Below are positions 54,643-64,000 of a DNA stretch of 64,000 nt, piece after piece. Origin of the DNA: Rhodomicrobium vannielii ATCC 17100 (GTDB taxonomy: Bacteria; Pseudomonadota; Alphaproteobacteria; Rhizobiales; Rhodomicrobiaceae); NCBI RefSeq assembly GCF_000166055.1, contig NC_014664.1, positions 434,001-498,000 on the forward strand, given 5' to 3'. The number at the start of each line of letters is the position of its first letter. Within the stretch, counting starts at the first letter, position 1. The position numbers and the translations under genes are program-made. Under the pieces are notes generated by a model. That model had not been told where the DNA came from and ran no database searches. It saw only the letters and a list, made by a program, of their open reading frames with translations.

Positions 54643-55607
54643 CTCGCGATCCTGCGGTACAATGAGACTGGCAAGAACAGCCTTAGTGCGGCGCGCAGTG
54701 ATTTTGTGTCTCTCGGCTTCATGAAAAAGTTTCTAACTAGTGGAGTTATAATCCGTTGCTCCTGGTTTATCTCAAGGAGGTTATTGTAGAACGCAATATT
54801 TTTTTTAATAATATTAATTTGTTTTGAAGATAATTTGTAAGGAAGACTTTTGGAGTCATCAAGCATCTGTTGAAATGCAGAAAGGTACCAATTTGTAAAC
54901 TTTATGGGCTCAGAACTCCTTCTTTTGTTAATATCTGCGCCTGAGTAGGTGGACACCCCGCACCCTATTCTGTAGTGAGTTAAACATTGATCGACAAATG
55001 CCACTTTGCCGAGTGAGGACTCTCGAAATGCCATCGCTATGCCTTCTTGTGTAAGATCGGCTCTGAATGGCCCAAAAAAATCGAAAACGGACTTTCGGAA
55101 TGCATGTGACTGAGTGATTACGGATTGCCCTCGTTGAATAACTTTGTCCAATGAAGTGGTTGATTCCAGGCTAGTGTGAAGTCGTTCTCGAATAGGTTGA
55201 CCGACGAGATTAATTTCAAGGACATTCGAATGAACGCCGACATTTCCTGGATCTGCAAGGAGCTTCTCAACGAATATTTCGGTTCGATTCGGCAATGCGA
55301 TATCGTCGCCGGCAGCCCAGCTAACAATCTCGCCGCTTGACGCGGCGATTACTTTATTAATATGCCCGGCTAGTCCTAAGTTTTTTAAATTTCTCCTCAA
55401 CCTGATTTTGTGCGGCCCCTCATACTCTGCTGCCATTTCCTGCATGATCTCAAACGTCTGGTCGGTCGAACAGTCGTCAGATAGGATGATCTCCAGCGGT
55501 TCGTATGTTTGAGAAAACGCGCCGTTTATGGCCTCCCTGACAAACTGCGCCTGATTGTAAGCAACTACAGCAAACGTTATGAGCGGACGCTCGGTATTCT
55601 CTTCCAT
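54639..55607 (-). CDS. Glycosyltransferase family 2
   Basis: A GT-A enzyme of 322 residues from the ATG at 55607. An ATG at 55619 would add four, but GGGTGA just before 55607 looks like its ribosome site. LITFAVVAYNQAQFVREAI opens the fold, EIILSDDCSTDQT carries the first Asp pair and VSWAAGDDIALPNRTE the DxD-type metal site. The C-terminal half is AT-rich with different codon use from the neighbours. Its N-terminal 70 residues are nearly the same as those of the next upstream gene product. Confidence 0.9.
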   Translation of the reverse strand: MEENTERPLITFAVVAYNQAQFVREAINGAFSQTYEPLEIILSDDCSTDQTFEIMQEMAAEYEGPHKIRLRRNLKNLGLAGHINKVIAASSGEIVSWAAGDDIALPNRTEIFVEKLLADPGNVGVHSNVLEINLVGQPIRERLHTSLESTTSLDKVIQRGQSVITQSHAFRKSVFDFFGPFRADLTQEGIAMAFRESSLGKVAFVDQCLTHYRIGCGVSTYSGADINKRRSSEPIKFTNWYLSAFQQMLDDSKSLPYKLSSKQINIIKKNIAFYNNLLEINQEQRIITPLVRNFFMKPRDTKSLRAALRLFLPVSLYRRIAS

Positions 55608-56728
55608 AATTTCACCCATGTTGCGGAAAAACTCCGATGCGGGATGCCTCTATCGCGCCTTCTTCCAAATGACTTTGCAATTTTAACAGTCAAACGGTAA
55701 ATCGGACTATCCGCGTAACCAAGAGCATGCACAAGTTCAGACAGGCGATGCTTCATCTTTGCATCGATCGCATAATGAAAAAAATATATATAAATAAATT
55801 TAGTTTTCCATAACAGCCCTGGCGTAGGTTTATTTGGGCGTATAAACGCAGAAAGAGCTCTTATTTTATTTCTGTATTTCCGGTCTAGCCGCCGACTTGG
55901 CTTTGCGGGCAAATCGGAAACGGACAGGTCCTGCACTTTTGTTATATAACTGATAATTTGGCTTCTTATAAAACGATTCCATCGGCTCGAATCAAGTATG
56001 TTATTGCAGCGTCCACTTGAATTAATTGACATTCTTATAGCAACAAGTGGCTCTGGAACGTATATGATTGGACCGGTCAAGAGACATCGTAGCGCCATGG
56101 GGCCGTCTTCGATAATTGACCCGCCACAAAACGGACCGAAACGCTCAAAGACCTTTTTTGAATATGCACACGTTGGCGCGATAAAGGGCAGCAAGTCAAT
56201 TTTCATCCACCGTTCAAGCTCGTTTTTTAAAATAATACTCGATGCTCTTGGTAATAAAATATCTCTCCGCTGTCCAATATCATTTAATTCCAAGGCACAA
56301 CTATGAATACATGAAACCGCTTTATCATGTTCGAGCCAAGAGTTTACAATTGCTTGCGTTCTTGATGGCAATGAAATATCGTCCCCAGCGGCGACTATTA
56401 ACAGCTCTCCACGAGCCATCTGCGCTACGGCGCTGAGGTGCTGCGCCGTACCCAGGTTTATCTCGCCTCTTCGCAGATATACGCTGTGCGGCCCCACATA
56501 CGCCGCCGCCATCTCCTGCATGATCTCGAATGTCCGGTCGCTGGAACAGTCGTCAGACAGGATGATCTCCAGCGGTTCATAGGTCTGGGAAAACGCTCCC
56601 TCCACCGCCTCGCGGATGTATTTCTCCTGATTGTAGGCAAAGAGCGCGAAGGTCACGAGCGGTCGGTCCGCCATGCCCTCGGTCAGGCTTGCGTTGCCGC
56701 AAGAACTTTTCGTCAGTCGGTCATCCAT
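55577..56728 (-). CDS. Glycosyltransferase family 2
   Basis: A 383-residue GT-A enzyme. LVTFALFAYNQEKYIREAVEG, EIILSDDCSSDRTFEIMQEMA and LIVAAGDDISLPSRTQ (metal site) mark the family. The C-terminal half (GDGPMALRCLL-like region onward) is AT-rich and unlike its partner. It overlaps the following glycosyltransferase gene by about 31-43 bases, an unusually long overlap, and the flippase gene by eight. Confidence 0.9.
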   Translation of the reverse strand: MDDRLTKSSCGNASLTEGMADRPLVTFALFAYNQEKYIREAVEGAFSQTYEPLEIILSDDCSSDRTFEIMQEMAAAYVGPHSVYLRRGEINLGTAQHLSAVAQMARGELLIVAAGDDISLPSRTQAIVNSWLEHDKAVSCIHSCALELNDIGQRRDILLPRASSIILKNELERWMKIDLLPFIAPTCAYSKKVFERFGPFCGGSIIEDGPMALRCLLTGPIIYVPEPLVAIRMSINSSGRCNNILDSSRWNRFIRSQIISYITKVQDLSVSDLPAKPSRRLDRKYRNKIRALSAFIRPNKPTPGLLWKTKFIYIYFFHYAIDAKMKHRLSELVHALGYADSPIYRLTVKIAKSFGRRRDRGIPHRSFSATWVKLWKRIPSVRS

Positions 56729-58214
56729 TTCTCACCCTTTCACCCAGCGCCGCCATGCGACCGAGCCTTCCGCCCGCTCCAGTTTTTTCGGACAAGCGCA
56801 TCACAGTCCAGAACGCCATGCCCAGCGCCAGCACCATTCCCAGCACTGCACCCAGCGGCTCCGACCAGCGCGCCGCTGAGTCCACCGCGACGGCGGCCCC
56901 AATCACCGCAATCGCCTGCACCCGCACTGCGCGCGTCCAACAAAATCCGATCTGGCGCCTTCCCAGCCACCACACCAGCGGCAGGTGGACGACGTAGAGG
57001 GCAAGGAACGCCACCCCCGTTGCCGTGACCCCGATAAGCGGCAGACCAAAATAGACGCCCAGCACGAAGACACATATCCCCAGCGACTCAGTCACGATGA
57101 AGGTCTTGCCCGCCCCTGCGGCGAGGATGATAAAGCCGAGCGGCCAACTCATCACCTTGAAGATGTCGCCCAGAAGCTGCCAGCGTAGTATCTCGACCGC
57201 AGGGCCAAATTCCGCCGTGTAGAGCAGCCGGATCACCCACGGCGCGCAGCCCAGCATCGCCACAATCACGGGGCCGCAGAGAAGCAGCGCGACCTCGGTC
57301 TGCTCGTTGACGAGCCGCACCGCTGCGGCGCGGTCGCCGATCGCTGCGGTGAGGCGGGGGTAGTAGTCGGTCCCCATCGCCCCGAGCACGAAGCCCAGAT
57401 AGGTCATCCCAATCGCCCAGGCGGCCTGAAACTGACCGAGCGCCTCGGCCCCAAGCTCGCGCTGAACCAGCACGCGCACGGCGAGGAACCCCGCCATGGC
57501 GATCAGACCGCTCATCATGAAGGCGAAGCCGAGCCGCGCCATGGCACTCCATTCGCGAGCGAGGAGCGGCAGCGGATCGGACGGGCCGGAAGGCCGCTCG
57601 AGCCGCGAGACGTACAGGTGGCCAAGCAGAAAAGTAACGACCGGCGCCGCCAGGACCATCGCAATAAGCCCGTCCTCGCCCCAGAGCCAGAGCGCCGCCA
57701 CACCGAGCACTGCCCCCCCGCTACCCGAGCCGACCTGCACCCGAGCAATGTCGCCAATCCGGCGCAACCCGATCAGTAGTGCGCTCTGCGCCCCAGCCGC
57801 GACCGAAAGTCCGACACCGAGCGAGAGCCACGCCACTTGAGCCGCCCGCTCCGGGTCAGCCACGAAGCGTGTGGCGATCCAGCCGCTGGCCAGCCAGAAC
57901 AGCGCCGCACCGAGGATCGCTTGGGCGAGTGTGCCCCAGAAAAGCGCCCGTCGAACACGTCCGACCTCTGCTGCCCCGCCATCGGCGCTGGCCGCCGCAA
58001 TCTGGCGAGTGCCGGAATTGGTCAAGCCCAGCCCAGCAACAGACCCGGCAGTCTGCATCAAGCTCTGATAAAGACCCACGAGCCCCACCCCGGCCGGGCC
58101 CAGCAGTACCGCCGCAATTTTCATTTTCACGAGGCTAGCGAGGATATTCACCACAGATGCCCCGCCGATAATCGACGAGGACCGTAGCATCGTGCGGTAG
58201 GACGATTTGCTCAC
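56721..58214 (-). CDS. Polysaccharide flippase (Wzx/O-antigen translocase-like)
   Basis: A 497-residue membrane protein with about 12-14 hydrophobic segments. The N-terminal SSIIGGASVVNILASLVKMKIAAVLLGPAGVGLVGLYQSL is the typical opening of Wzx/RfbX proteins. It would move the lipid-linked repeat unit across the inner membrane. It is the only flippase seen in the window, so it may also serve the first EPS region. It overlaps both neighbours. Confidence 0.92.
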   Translation of the reverse strand: MSKSSYRTMLRSSSIIGGASVVNILASLVKMKIAAVLLGPAGVGLVGLYQSLMQTAGSVAGLGLTNSGTRQIAAASADGGAAEVGRVRRALFWGTLAQAILGAALFWLASGWIATRFVADPERAAQVAWLSLGVGLSVAAGAQSALLIGLRRIGDIARVQVGSGSGGAVLGVAALWLWGEDGLIAMVLAAPVVTFLLGHLYVSRLERPSGPSDPLPLLAREWSAMARLGFAFMMSGLIAMAGFLAVRVLVQRELGAEALGQFQAAWAIGMTYLGFVLGAMGTDYYPRLTAAIGDRAAAVRLVNEQTEVALLLCGPVIVAMLGCAPWVIRLLYTAEFGPAVEILRWQLLGDIFKVMSWPLGFIILAAGAGKTFIVTESLGICVFVLGVYFGLPLIGVTATGVAFLALYVVHLPLVWWLGRRQIGFCWTRAVRVQAIAVIGAAVAVDSAARWSEPLGAVLGMVLALGMAFWTVMRLSEKTGAGGRLGRMAALGERVRNG

Positions 58215-58813
58215 AGTGACCTGACAAGAGTGGCCGGGTTACCGGCGGCTATAACATTTGGCGGAATATCAGAGACAACGACCGCACCAGCGCCGATCAC
58301 TGCCCCGTCGCCAATCGAGACACCCTTGAGGACGATGGCTCCCGCACCGATAAAGACGTCATCGCCGATCTTCACTGACCGCTGCACGATGGCCGTAGCG
58401 TTTGTTCGATCTGAAACGCGCAGCACATGGAAGTCACTATCAAAAATTGTGACCCTTGGCCCAATCAAGCAACGATGGCCAATTTCGATTTTTTTGGCCT
58501 CTGCAATCGCAGTGAAGTCATTGTTCAGGTAGGTGCCATCGCCGATGCAGATCTCGGCCGTTTCACTTCGCACTTCGATATGGCAAGCGCCACTGAAATA
58601 CCCAGGCGACGGAAACACTCCGATCGTCACATTGCGTCCAATCGTAATCTTGCCGCTACCAAGCGCATGCACTGGTTGAAAAATGCGCAGTCCTTGGCCG
58701 GAGAGCTTATTAGTTGATACAATTTCATAGACTAGTATTCTTAGCTTCTGCAGTTGACCGAGCAGTGTCAACCTTAGACGTCTCACTATTCTAGGTATGA
58801 GCGGCCTAGACAT
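58211..58813 (-). CDS. Hexapeptide-repeat acyltransferase (WbbJ/LbH type)
   Basis: A 200-residue left-handed beta-helix protein. Hexapeptide repeats run from about residue 53: [49 protein letters not shown] (catalytic-type His) and [33 protein letters not shown]. It ends in the family [14 protein letters not shown]. It probably acetylates a sugar hydroxyl or amino group, and may be the acetyltransferase finishing the 3-amino sugar made by the FdtB-like enzyme encoded beside it. Confidence 0.88.
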   Translation of the reverse strand: MSRPLIPRIVRRLRLTLLGQLQKLRILVYEIVSTNKLSGQGLRIFQPVHALGSGKITIGRNVTIGVFPSPGYFSGACHIEVRSETAEICIGDGTYLNNDFTAIAEAKKIEIGHRCLIGPRVTIFDSDFHVLRVSDRTNATAIVQRSVKIGDDVFIGAGAIVLKGVSIGDGAVIGAGAVVVSDIPPNVIAAGNPATLVRSL

Positions 58814-59888
58814 TTGACATAACCCGCACCGCGTCAGCCAACGCGAGTTGCGGCCCCATCGGCAGGCTCAGCACTTCCTCGGCAAGTTGCCGCGCCAACG
58901 GCAGAGCGTCAGGGGCAAGGCCAAGCCCGGCATAGGCGGCCTGCATGTGCGGCGGAATCGGGTAGTGGATCAGCGTGCCAACCCCCGCTTCGGCCAAACG
59001 CTTCTGGAGACCTGCCCTGTCGGGCGAACGAACGACATACAGATGCCAAACCGGATCGGCCCAGTCTGGAACATGGGGCAGGATCAGGCCGCTGTCCCGC
59101 AGCCCCTCGGCATAGGCGGCAGCGATGGCGCGGCGGCGGTCGGTCCATGCGTCGAGATGCGGCAGCTTGGCGCGCAGCACCGCCGCCTGGATGGGGTCGA
59201 GGCGCGAATTCGCACCCTGTACCTCGTTCCGGTATTTCAAACGGCTGCCATAGTTGCGCAAGACGCGGATCCGGTCCGCCAGATCGGCGCTGTTCGTCGT
59301 GATCGCACCGCCATCGCCAAGCGCACCCAGGTTCTTGCCGGGATAGAAACTCCAGCAGACGACATCGCCATGCGCCCCGATCCGCCGTCCCTTGTAGCGG
59401 GCACCATGGGCCTGGGCAGCATCCTCGATCACCGCTATGCCGCGCTGACGGGCCAGCGCAAGGATCGGGTCGAGGTCGGCGGGCTGGCCGTAAAGATGTA
59501 CGGGCAGAAGGGCCTTGGTCGCTGGTGTGATCGCGGCGGCGATGCGGGCAGGGTCGATGTTGTGGGTCGCGGGGTCGGGTTCAACCGGCACCGGCCGCGC
59601 GCCGACTGCCGTCACAGCAAGCCAAGTGGCGATATATGTGTTCGACGGCACAATCACCTCGTCGCCCGGTCCGATGTCAAGTGCCCTGAGCGCGAGGATC
59701 AGCGCATCAAGCCCGTTGGCCACGCCCACCGCATGATCCGCGCCGCAAAAGCCCGCCCATTCCGCCTCGAAGGCCTCGACCTCGGGACCAAGGATATACC
59801 AGCCGGAGTCGAGCACGCGATGGATCGCGGCGTCGATCTCCGCTTTGAGTTCGCGATAGGCGGCGCCGAGGTCGAGGAAGGGGATCAA
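58806..59888 (-). CDS. Sugar aminotransferase (DegT/DnrJ/EryC1), FdtB/QdtB-like
   Basis: A 360-residue PLP enzyme. [74 protein letters not shown] and [19 protein letters not shown] (PLP Lys) are the family motifs. With FdtA-like activity encoded upstream it would make dTDP-3-amino-3,6-dideoxyhexose. The start is odd: a TTG with AAGGAG upstream, whereas the truncated copy at 61998-62138 keeps an ATG-ACG. The original start seems to have been lost at the recombination joint with the acyltransferase gene. Confidence 0.9.
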   Translation of the reverse strand: MIPFLDLGAAYRELKAEIDAAIHRVLDSGWYILGPEVEAFEAEWAGFCGADHAVGVANGLDALILALRALDIGPGDEVIVPSNTYIATWLAVTAVGARPVPVEPDPATHNIDPARIAAAITPATKALLPVHLYGQPADLDPILALARQRGIAVIEDAAQAHGARYKGRRIGAHGDVVCWSFYPGKNLGALGDGGAITTNSADLADRIRVLRNYGSRLKYRNEVQGANSRLDPIQAAVLRAKLPHLDAWTDRRRAIAAAYAEGLRDSGLILPHVPDWADPVWHLYVVRSPDRAGLQKRLAEAGVGTLIHYPIPPHMQAAYAGLGLAPDALPLARQLAEEVLSLPMGPQLALADAVRVMSNV

Positions 59889-59899
59889 TTCAAGCTCCT

Positions 59900-61927
59900 T
59901 CAGTTGGGCATAGCTCTGAATGCGGCTTTTGCCATGACTGGATCCGTGGGGCCTCGGACCTGTCCATGGGAGGCCTCGATGACCAAGGCAGCAAGGTCGT
60001 GCAACCTGCCGAGCGCGCTGGAACCCGCAGCAGACAAGTGACCGTGGTCACGGTAGGCCGGAACGTCCTGCACGGTGGTATGGCAGACTCCGTCGCTACA
60101 GAGGAAATCGTCCAGCCAGATCACCGGAACAGCACCCTCCACAGAGTGGAGCAGATCACGCGGCAGAGTGCTGAACCTGTAGTGGTCGACTTGCGGAAAA
60201 TCGCAGGATGCCGTGGTTCTGCTCATCAGCCGGGTCCGTATATGGCACAATCCGAGGTCGTGTCCGGTCCGTGGCGGCGGCGAGACAATGACGAGCTGTT
60301 TGCCTGCCACTGCTAGCTGCGCCGCCAATGCCTCAATCCGGGCAGCCAGGGCCGCCTGCCGAGCTGCGGTTTCGGTGATGAAAGAGCCATCGCGGGTAAA
60401 TAGATTTCTAACGCTTTGCTCGAAGGTTGAGCTGATGACCACGGTTTTCACCGTTTTCTGGGCGAGTATCCAGGCAAGTGCAGAATCGTTAAAGTCAATG
60501 CAGCTTTGCCAACTGGTCAAGGTATCATTCAGTGCAAGACCGGGAATCGGGCCACATTGGCTGAGCGTCAGTTGGGCGAAGGGGCGGGCCGAAGGGCTGT
60601 CCCGAAGTGCCTGCGCCAAATGCATGGCGAAGCTGTCGCCCCAGAGCGCAAGTTCAGGCTGGTCCGACAGCCGACAGGCTGGAGCAGTGGTGAAACGGCC
60701 TGCATCACAATCTGGATGCAGTCCGAAATTCGGTGCCAGCGGATCCAGATCGATACTAGCAAATGTTTGTCCCCCAGGGGACTTGCGCCCGGAAAAACCG
60801 CTACCGTCCACTAGAACCGCGCCTACCAGACAGGCCGTGCCAATGCAGGTCAGGGCGGCAAGCACAACGCGGCGCCCACCGGGTGAATATGGAACTGCTC
60901 TGCGGAAAGGCTGTTCGACAAAACGCCAGCTGAGCCAAGCCAAGATGAAGGTCGCCAGCAGCAGTACTGCAAGCAGCAGTCCCTCCGGTGGCGAAATGTT
61001 ACCGATCCGGGCAAAGGCCAGAAGTGGCTGATGCCAGAGATAGGCACTATAACTGATCAATCCGATGGCGACCAGCGGCCGCCAGCAAAGCAGCCGGGCT
61101 GCTAATGTCCCCTGCCGCGCAAAGCCCAGCGCTAGCGCGGCCCCGACCACCGGGATCAGCGTCCATAGGCTGGGCATCGGCGTCATAGCGTCAAAGCTCA
61201 CCACGCTGTAAGCGATTAGCGCTAACCCGACAAAGCCTGCCAGTTCCGCCAAGTTGCGCCTTTCCGTTGTACCGCCCCGGCTGTGGTACTGCGCGACAAT
61301 AGCGCCAATCAAAAGCTCCCACACCCGCGAGGGCATTAGATAGAAATTCGCAGTTGGCGCATGATCGCTTCCCCATTCGGCGACTATCAGGCTGGTCATG
61401 CTGACGACGAGAAGCGCCGGCAACAATAGTGCCCGGCGCCAGCGCCATAGCAGCGCCAGCATTCCTGGAAAAATAAGGTAATACTGTTCCTCGATCGCCA
61501 AAGACCAAGTATGCAATAGAGGTTTCAGTTCGGCCGCCGCGCTAAAGTAGTCAGTTTCCCGCCAGAACAATATGTTGGAGCCGAATAAGGCTGTGGCGAT
61601 GAGGCTTTTGCCGAAAGCGACAAGTTCCTCGGGCAGCATCCAGGCCCAAGCGAACGGAACACAGACCAGCATCACTACGGATAGTGCAGGAAGGATACGC
61701 CGGGCCCGCCGTTCATAGAACTTCGCCATCGAAAAGCGACCTGCCGCAAGATCGGCGAGCAGGATTGCAGTGATCAGATAACCGCTGATCACAAAGAAAA
61801 TGTCTACCCCTACAAAACCGCCGGAAAATCCAGCAATACCAGCGTGAGAAAGGATGACCGGCAATAAGGCGACCGCCCGCAGTCCGTCGATTTCAGTGCG
61901 GTACTTCATATTTGCCACCTCGGGCAA
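59900..61927 (-). CDS. OafA-type acyltransferase with C-terminal SGNH domain
   Basis: A 675-residue membrane protein. The acyltransferase-3 domain opens [22 protein letters not shown] (with the conserved His) and [19 protein letters not shown], with about ten membrane spans. A linker leads to a periplasmic SGNH-like domain with [16 protein letters not shown] (the GDS Ser). A DxxH-type motif near the end is less clear ([13 protein letters not shown]). Such proteins O-acetylate surface glycans. ATG codons at 61927 and 61909 are both possible starts. It lies between two copies of the fdtB 5' end. Confidence 0.9.
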   Translation of the reverse strand: MPEVANMKYRTEIDGLRAVALLPVILSHAGIAGFSGGFVGVDIFFVISGYLITAILLADLAAGRFSMAKFYERRARRILPALSVVMLVCVPFAWAWMLPEELVAFGKSLIATALFGSNILFWRETDYFSAAAELKPLLHTWSLAIEEQYYLIFPGMLALLWRWRRALLLPALLVVSMTSLIVAEWGSDHAPTANFYLMPSRVWELLIGAIVAQYHSRGGTTERRNLAELAGFVGLALIAYSVVSFDAMTPMPSLWTLIPVVGAALALGFARQGTLAARLLCWRPLVAIGLISYSAYLWHQPLLAFARIGNISPPEGLLLAVLLLATFILAWLSWRFVEQPFRRAVPYSPGGRRVVLAALTCIGTACLVGAVLVDGSGFSGRKSPGGQTFASIDLDPLAPNFGLHPDCDAGRFTTAPACRLSDQPELALWGDSFAMHLAQALRDSPSARPFAQLTLSQCGPIPGLALNDTLTSWQSCIDFNDSALAWILAQKTVKTVVISSTFEQSVRNLFTRDGSFITETAARQAALAARIEALAAQLAVAGKQLVIVSPPPRTGHDLGLCHIRTRLMSRTTASCDFPQVDHYRFSTLPRDLLHSVEGAVPVIWLDDFLCSDGVCHTTVQDVPAYRDHGHLSAAGSSALGRLHDLAALVIEASHGQVRGPTDPVMAKAAFRAMPN

Positions 61928-61997
61928 TTGCGATTAAGATCGCCGCAAACTTTGCGCTACGCCTTTCACACTCTGCAAAAACTTTACTTAATTTATC

Positions 61998-62138
61998 TCA
62001 GTAACGATCGGCCTCGAAGGCCTCGACCTCGGGGCCCAGGATGTACCAGCCCGAGTCGAGCACGCGATGGATCGCGGCGTCTATTTCTGCCTTGAGTTCG
62101 CGATAGACGGCGCCGAGGTCGAGGAAGGGGATCGTCAT
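61998..62138 (-). pseudogene. Truncated 5' copy of the FdtB-like aminotransferase gene
   Basis: It starts ATG at 62138, overlapping the stop of the FdtA-fusion gene, and encodes [33 protein letters not shown] before a stop at 61998-62000: 46 residues. Positions 62012-62132 match 59765-59885 of the full gene over 121 bases without gaps, with about nine differences by eye. This is the stump left when the acyltransferase-fdtB segment was joined in. Confidence 0.88.
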
Positions 62139-62893
62139 TACCCGCGCTTTTCCAATTCTGCGAGGAAGTCGTCATAGGTTCGCAGATAATCATCGGCTTC
62201 GTAGGTCCGCGATGCGAATACCAGAAGAGCCGCATCAGGGCTGTAACGATACTGGGTTCCCCAGATCATATCCGGCATGAATACCCCCATGTCTGGCCGG
62301 TCGAGGGTCACTTCGCATCGGCTCTGCCCGTCATCAAGCAACACGCGACATGTGCCGTGGAGGCAGATGAGGAACTGCTGACATCGCCTGTGTGCATGTT
62401 CGCCCCGCAATTCCAGAGTAGGGACATCGAAAACGACAAAATAACGGGCGGGCGAGAAGGGCACCTCGGTCGGCACTTCGCCAACGGTCAGCGCCCCGCG
62501 AGCGTCGGTGATCCGGCGCATGAGAAACAGCGCGCTTTCGCCCACACCGAGATCAACCTTTGACGGGCGAGGGAGGTGGCTGAAGGCGCGAATGTCGATG
62601 TGTTTCGGATCGGGGCGCCTCTGGGAGCCGCCGTCAAGATAGCCGACCACTTGCGCGGGGTTGCCTTCGACGATTGCATTCGGGGGCACCGAGCGCAGAA
62701 CGACGGCGCCAGCCTTGACCCATGCGCCCTGCCCAATGGTCACGTCCGCGCCGATAACGCAGGCGGCATCAAGCCGTACATTCTGCCGAAGCACGATCCC
62801 GTCTCCCGCGAGGACGACCCTTGGACCAAATGTGACGCCTTCAGCGATCTGTGCGTTTTCGGAAATTATGCAGTCAACGGGCCTTTCAGTCAT
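62138..62893 (-). CDS. Bifunctional acyltransferase/dTDP-4-oxo-6-deoxyhexose 3,4-ketoisomerase (WxcM-like)
   Basis: A 251-residue fusion. Residues 1 to about 95 form a left-handed beta-helix acyltransferase ([49 protein letters not shown]). Residues about 115-251 form an FdtA/QdtA cupin ([41 protein letters not shown], with catalytic-type His residues). The cupin isomerises dTDP-4-oxo-6-deoxyglucose to the 3-oxo sugar for transamination by FdtB. It overlaps the next upstream gene by four bases. The first domain seems short for a full active trimer, so its activity is less certain. Confidence 0.9.
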   Translation of the reverse strand: MTERPVDCIISENAQIAEGVTFGPRVVLAGDGIVLRQNVRLDAACVIGADVTIGQGAWVKAGAVVLRSVPPNAIVEGNPAQVVGYLDGGSQRRPDPKHIDIRAFSHLPRPSKVDLGVGESALFLMRRITDARGALTVGEVPTEVPFSPARYFVVFDVPTLELRGEHAHRRCQQFLICLHGTCRVLLDDGQSRCEVTLDRPDMGVFMPDMIWGTQYRYSPDAALLVFASRTYEADDYLRTYDDFLAELEKRG

Positions 62894-63444
62894 TCCTCAC
62901 GCTCCCCTTCGAGGATTGCCATGTATCTGGGGCGGTCGGTCAGAAACCGGTCGCGGGCATAGGCGAAATAGATGTCGCGCGCGTCACGGCGGATTTCCGT
63001 CATACCCAGACGCCGATAGAAAGCCTGTGCATGATCGTTCTCGACACGCACGTCGACGTTTGCTGTTGGTAAATCGAGACCTTCGAACCCGACACCGAAG
63101 GACAGCACCGCGCTCTCCAGCGCCGCCTTCCGCGTCTTGTTGCGGTCAAGGATCCAACTGCCCCAGGTAAAGCTGTCTTTCCCGATGTCATAGAGTCGGA
63201 CCAGCCCGCAGCGGACGCCATCGCGGCGTTCGATGACATAATAGAGTTCTCGCAAGTCCCCCTCGCGCGCCTTGTAGTCTTCGATCCAGCGACGCTGGTC
63301 CTCGGCTGTGCCGCGTACCTCCGAGAGGTGCTGGCTGTAGGCTTGATCGGTGCGCAGGGCGTGGACGTAGTCTGCATCCTCGGGCCAGATGAGGCGCAGG
63401 ACGATGTTTGGGCCCTCGATACGGGTGAGGTCAGTGTGAACCAT
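62890..63444 (-). CDS. GNAT-family N-acetyltransferase (RimJ/RimL-like)
   Basis: A 184-residue protein. IVLRLIWPEDADYVHALRTD opens the fold. YYVIERRDGVRCGLVRLYDI, KAALESAVLSFGVGFEGL and NVDVRVENDHAQAFYRRLGM match RimJ/RimL-type enzymes that also occur as sugar N-acetyltransferases (PseH-like). In this context it may acetylate the 3-amino group of the dideoxyhexose. It overlaps the FdtA-fusion gene by ATGA. Confidence 0.86.
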   Translation of the reverse strand: MVHTDLTRIEGPNIVLRLIWPEDADYVHALRTDQAYSQHLSEVRGTAEDQRRWIEDYKAREGDLRELYYVIERRDGVRCGLVRLYDIGKDSFTWGSWILDRNKTRKAALESAVLSFGVGFEGLDLPTANVDVRVENDHAQAFYRRLGMTEIRRDARDIYFAYARDRFLTDRPRYMAILEGEREE

Positions 63445-63611
63445 CGGATCCTCAATTCATGCAAGCCGAACATGCTAAGGTCGAAGAAAACGCCGTCGTT
63501 TCGACAATAAACGTGTAGGTCAGCGAGCTAGGCCGGCGGATTCGTGTCCAGTCAACGGCCGACGTCGTAGCGCATGGAAAACAACTCGTTGGGCGTCGCC
63601 AAATACAAGGC
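63445..63611. other. Intergenic gap within the second polysaccharide operon
   Basis: 167 bases without a supported gene, in an operon whose other genes overlap. It may carry an internal promoter; nothing specific was recognised. Confidence 0.35.
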
Positions 63612-64000
63612 TTAGCAAGCTCGGCTTTTTTCTGCCACGTCCAGCAGCAGTGCAGCGACACGGGGTCCCCAGACCTGGAGCGAATAGTGCTCTTCGACCT
63701 TGCGCCGACCAGCGGCTCCCATCCGCTGGCGCAACGCGGGATCGCGTAGCAGCGTTGCCAATGCGTCGCTCCACTCGGCTTCCGTGGTCACCAGAAAGCC
63801 ATTCACCCCATGTTCGACGATCTCGGCGTTAACGCCAACTGGCGAGGCCACGACGGGTAGCCCGCAGGCCATGTACTGGATCAGCTTGTAGCCACATTTC
63901 CCCCGCGCCCATGGCGTATCGGTTAGCGGCATGATGCCGATGTCCACAGCTTGCAGAAACGGCACTTCGGCGGCTTCGCTCCACTCAAACAGATCGAGGA
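63612..64000 (-). CDS. Glycosyltransferase, GT4-like (C-terminal part, cut by window end)
   Basis: The frame is open to the window edge and encodes the donor-lobe end of a GT-B enzyme: LQAVDIGIMPLTDTPWARGKCGYKLIQYMACGLPVVASPVGVNAEIVEHGVNGFLV, followed by helices EWSDALATLLRDPALRQRMGAAGRRKVEEHYS. The KxxQYMACGLPVVASPVG stretch is typical of GT4. About two thirds of the gene lies outside the window. Confidence 0.88.
   Translation of the reverse strand, partial: LDLFEWSEAAEVPFLQAVDIGIMPLTDTPWARGKCGYKLIQYMACGLPVVASPVGVNAEIVEHGVNGFLVTTEAEWSDALATLLRDPALRQRMGAAGRRKVEEHYSLQVWGPRVAALLLDVAEKSRAC

Noticed and set aside
1-64000. CRISPR arrays, tRNA or rRNA genes
   Set aside because: No regularly spaced direct repeats and no tRNA cloverleaf or rRNA-like stretch was noticed on reading; a dedicated scan was not possible.

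Overview
The window looks like a high-GC alphaproteobacterial chromosome, probably Hyphomicrobiales and possibly close to Rhodomicrobium/Rhodopseudomonas. That assignment is an inference from the trpG-trpD-trpC-moaC order, the MeaB and PPDK neighbours and codon use; there is no rRNA or other marker to fix it. || Positions 1-17.7 kb are mostly ordinary chromosome: the end of a trp operon with moaC, a SleB-type cell-wall hydrolase, meaB, ppdK, an aliphatic-sulfonate-type ABC transporter (ssuCBA order), a Sel1/TPR-like secreted protein and an orphan TAXI-type binding protein. The exception is a four-gene block at 9.2-12.8 kb: two small hydrophobic proteins, a Pro/Gly/Tyr/His-rich protein with a conserved-looking membrane tail, and a P1B-type ATPase that has Ser-Cys-Ala instead of Cys-Pro-Cys and lacks a CxxC domain. 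It resembles the fez (ferrosome, iron-storage organelle) clusters and is the most interesting system here. || Positions 18.5-50 kb hold a first exopolysaccharide (EPS) region. A four-gene export/control operon on the minus strand (Wza-like lipoprotein, Wzc-like tyrosine autokinase, a J-domain-like protein, a membrane-anchored protein) is separated from a plus-strand synthesis block by insertion sequences. The synthesis block contains an O-antigen-ligase-like protein, initiating sugar-phosphate transferase, nucleotide-sugar dehydrogenase, methyltransferases, UDP-glucuronate epimerase-like protein, asparagine synthase-like protein, EpsG-like polymerase, acetyltransferase, deacetylase and two glycosyltransferases. 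This region is visibly more AT-rich in places and full of decay: two near-identical IS66 elements in opposite orientation, each with its own perfect 8-bp target duplication; an IS481 element inserted in the end of an IS630 element; two older IS66-family remnants; a decayed FecR-like paralogue; a decayed duplicate of the dehydrogenase 3' end; and several palindromic repeats. || Positions 50.3-64 kb hold a second, very compact minus-strand polysaccharide operon with overlapping genes. Its order of transcription is glycosyltransferase (cut by the window edge), GNAT, acetyltransferase-FdtA fusion, a truncated fdtB copy, OafA-like O-acyltransferase, FdtB-like aminotransferase, hexapeptide acetyltransferase, Wzx-like flippase, two GT2 and two GT4 glycosyltransferases and a second asparagine synthase-like protein. 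The sugar-modifying set suggests a dTDP-3-acetamido-3,6-dideoxyhexose (Fuc3NAc or Qui3NAc type). No polymerase is visible in this second block; the EpsG-like and ligase-like proteins of the first region might serve, or one may lie outside the window.
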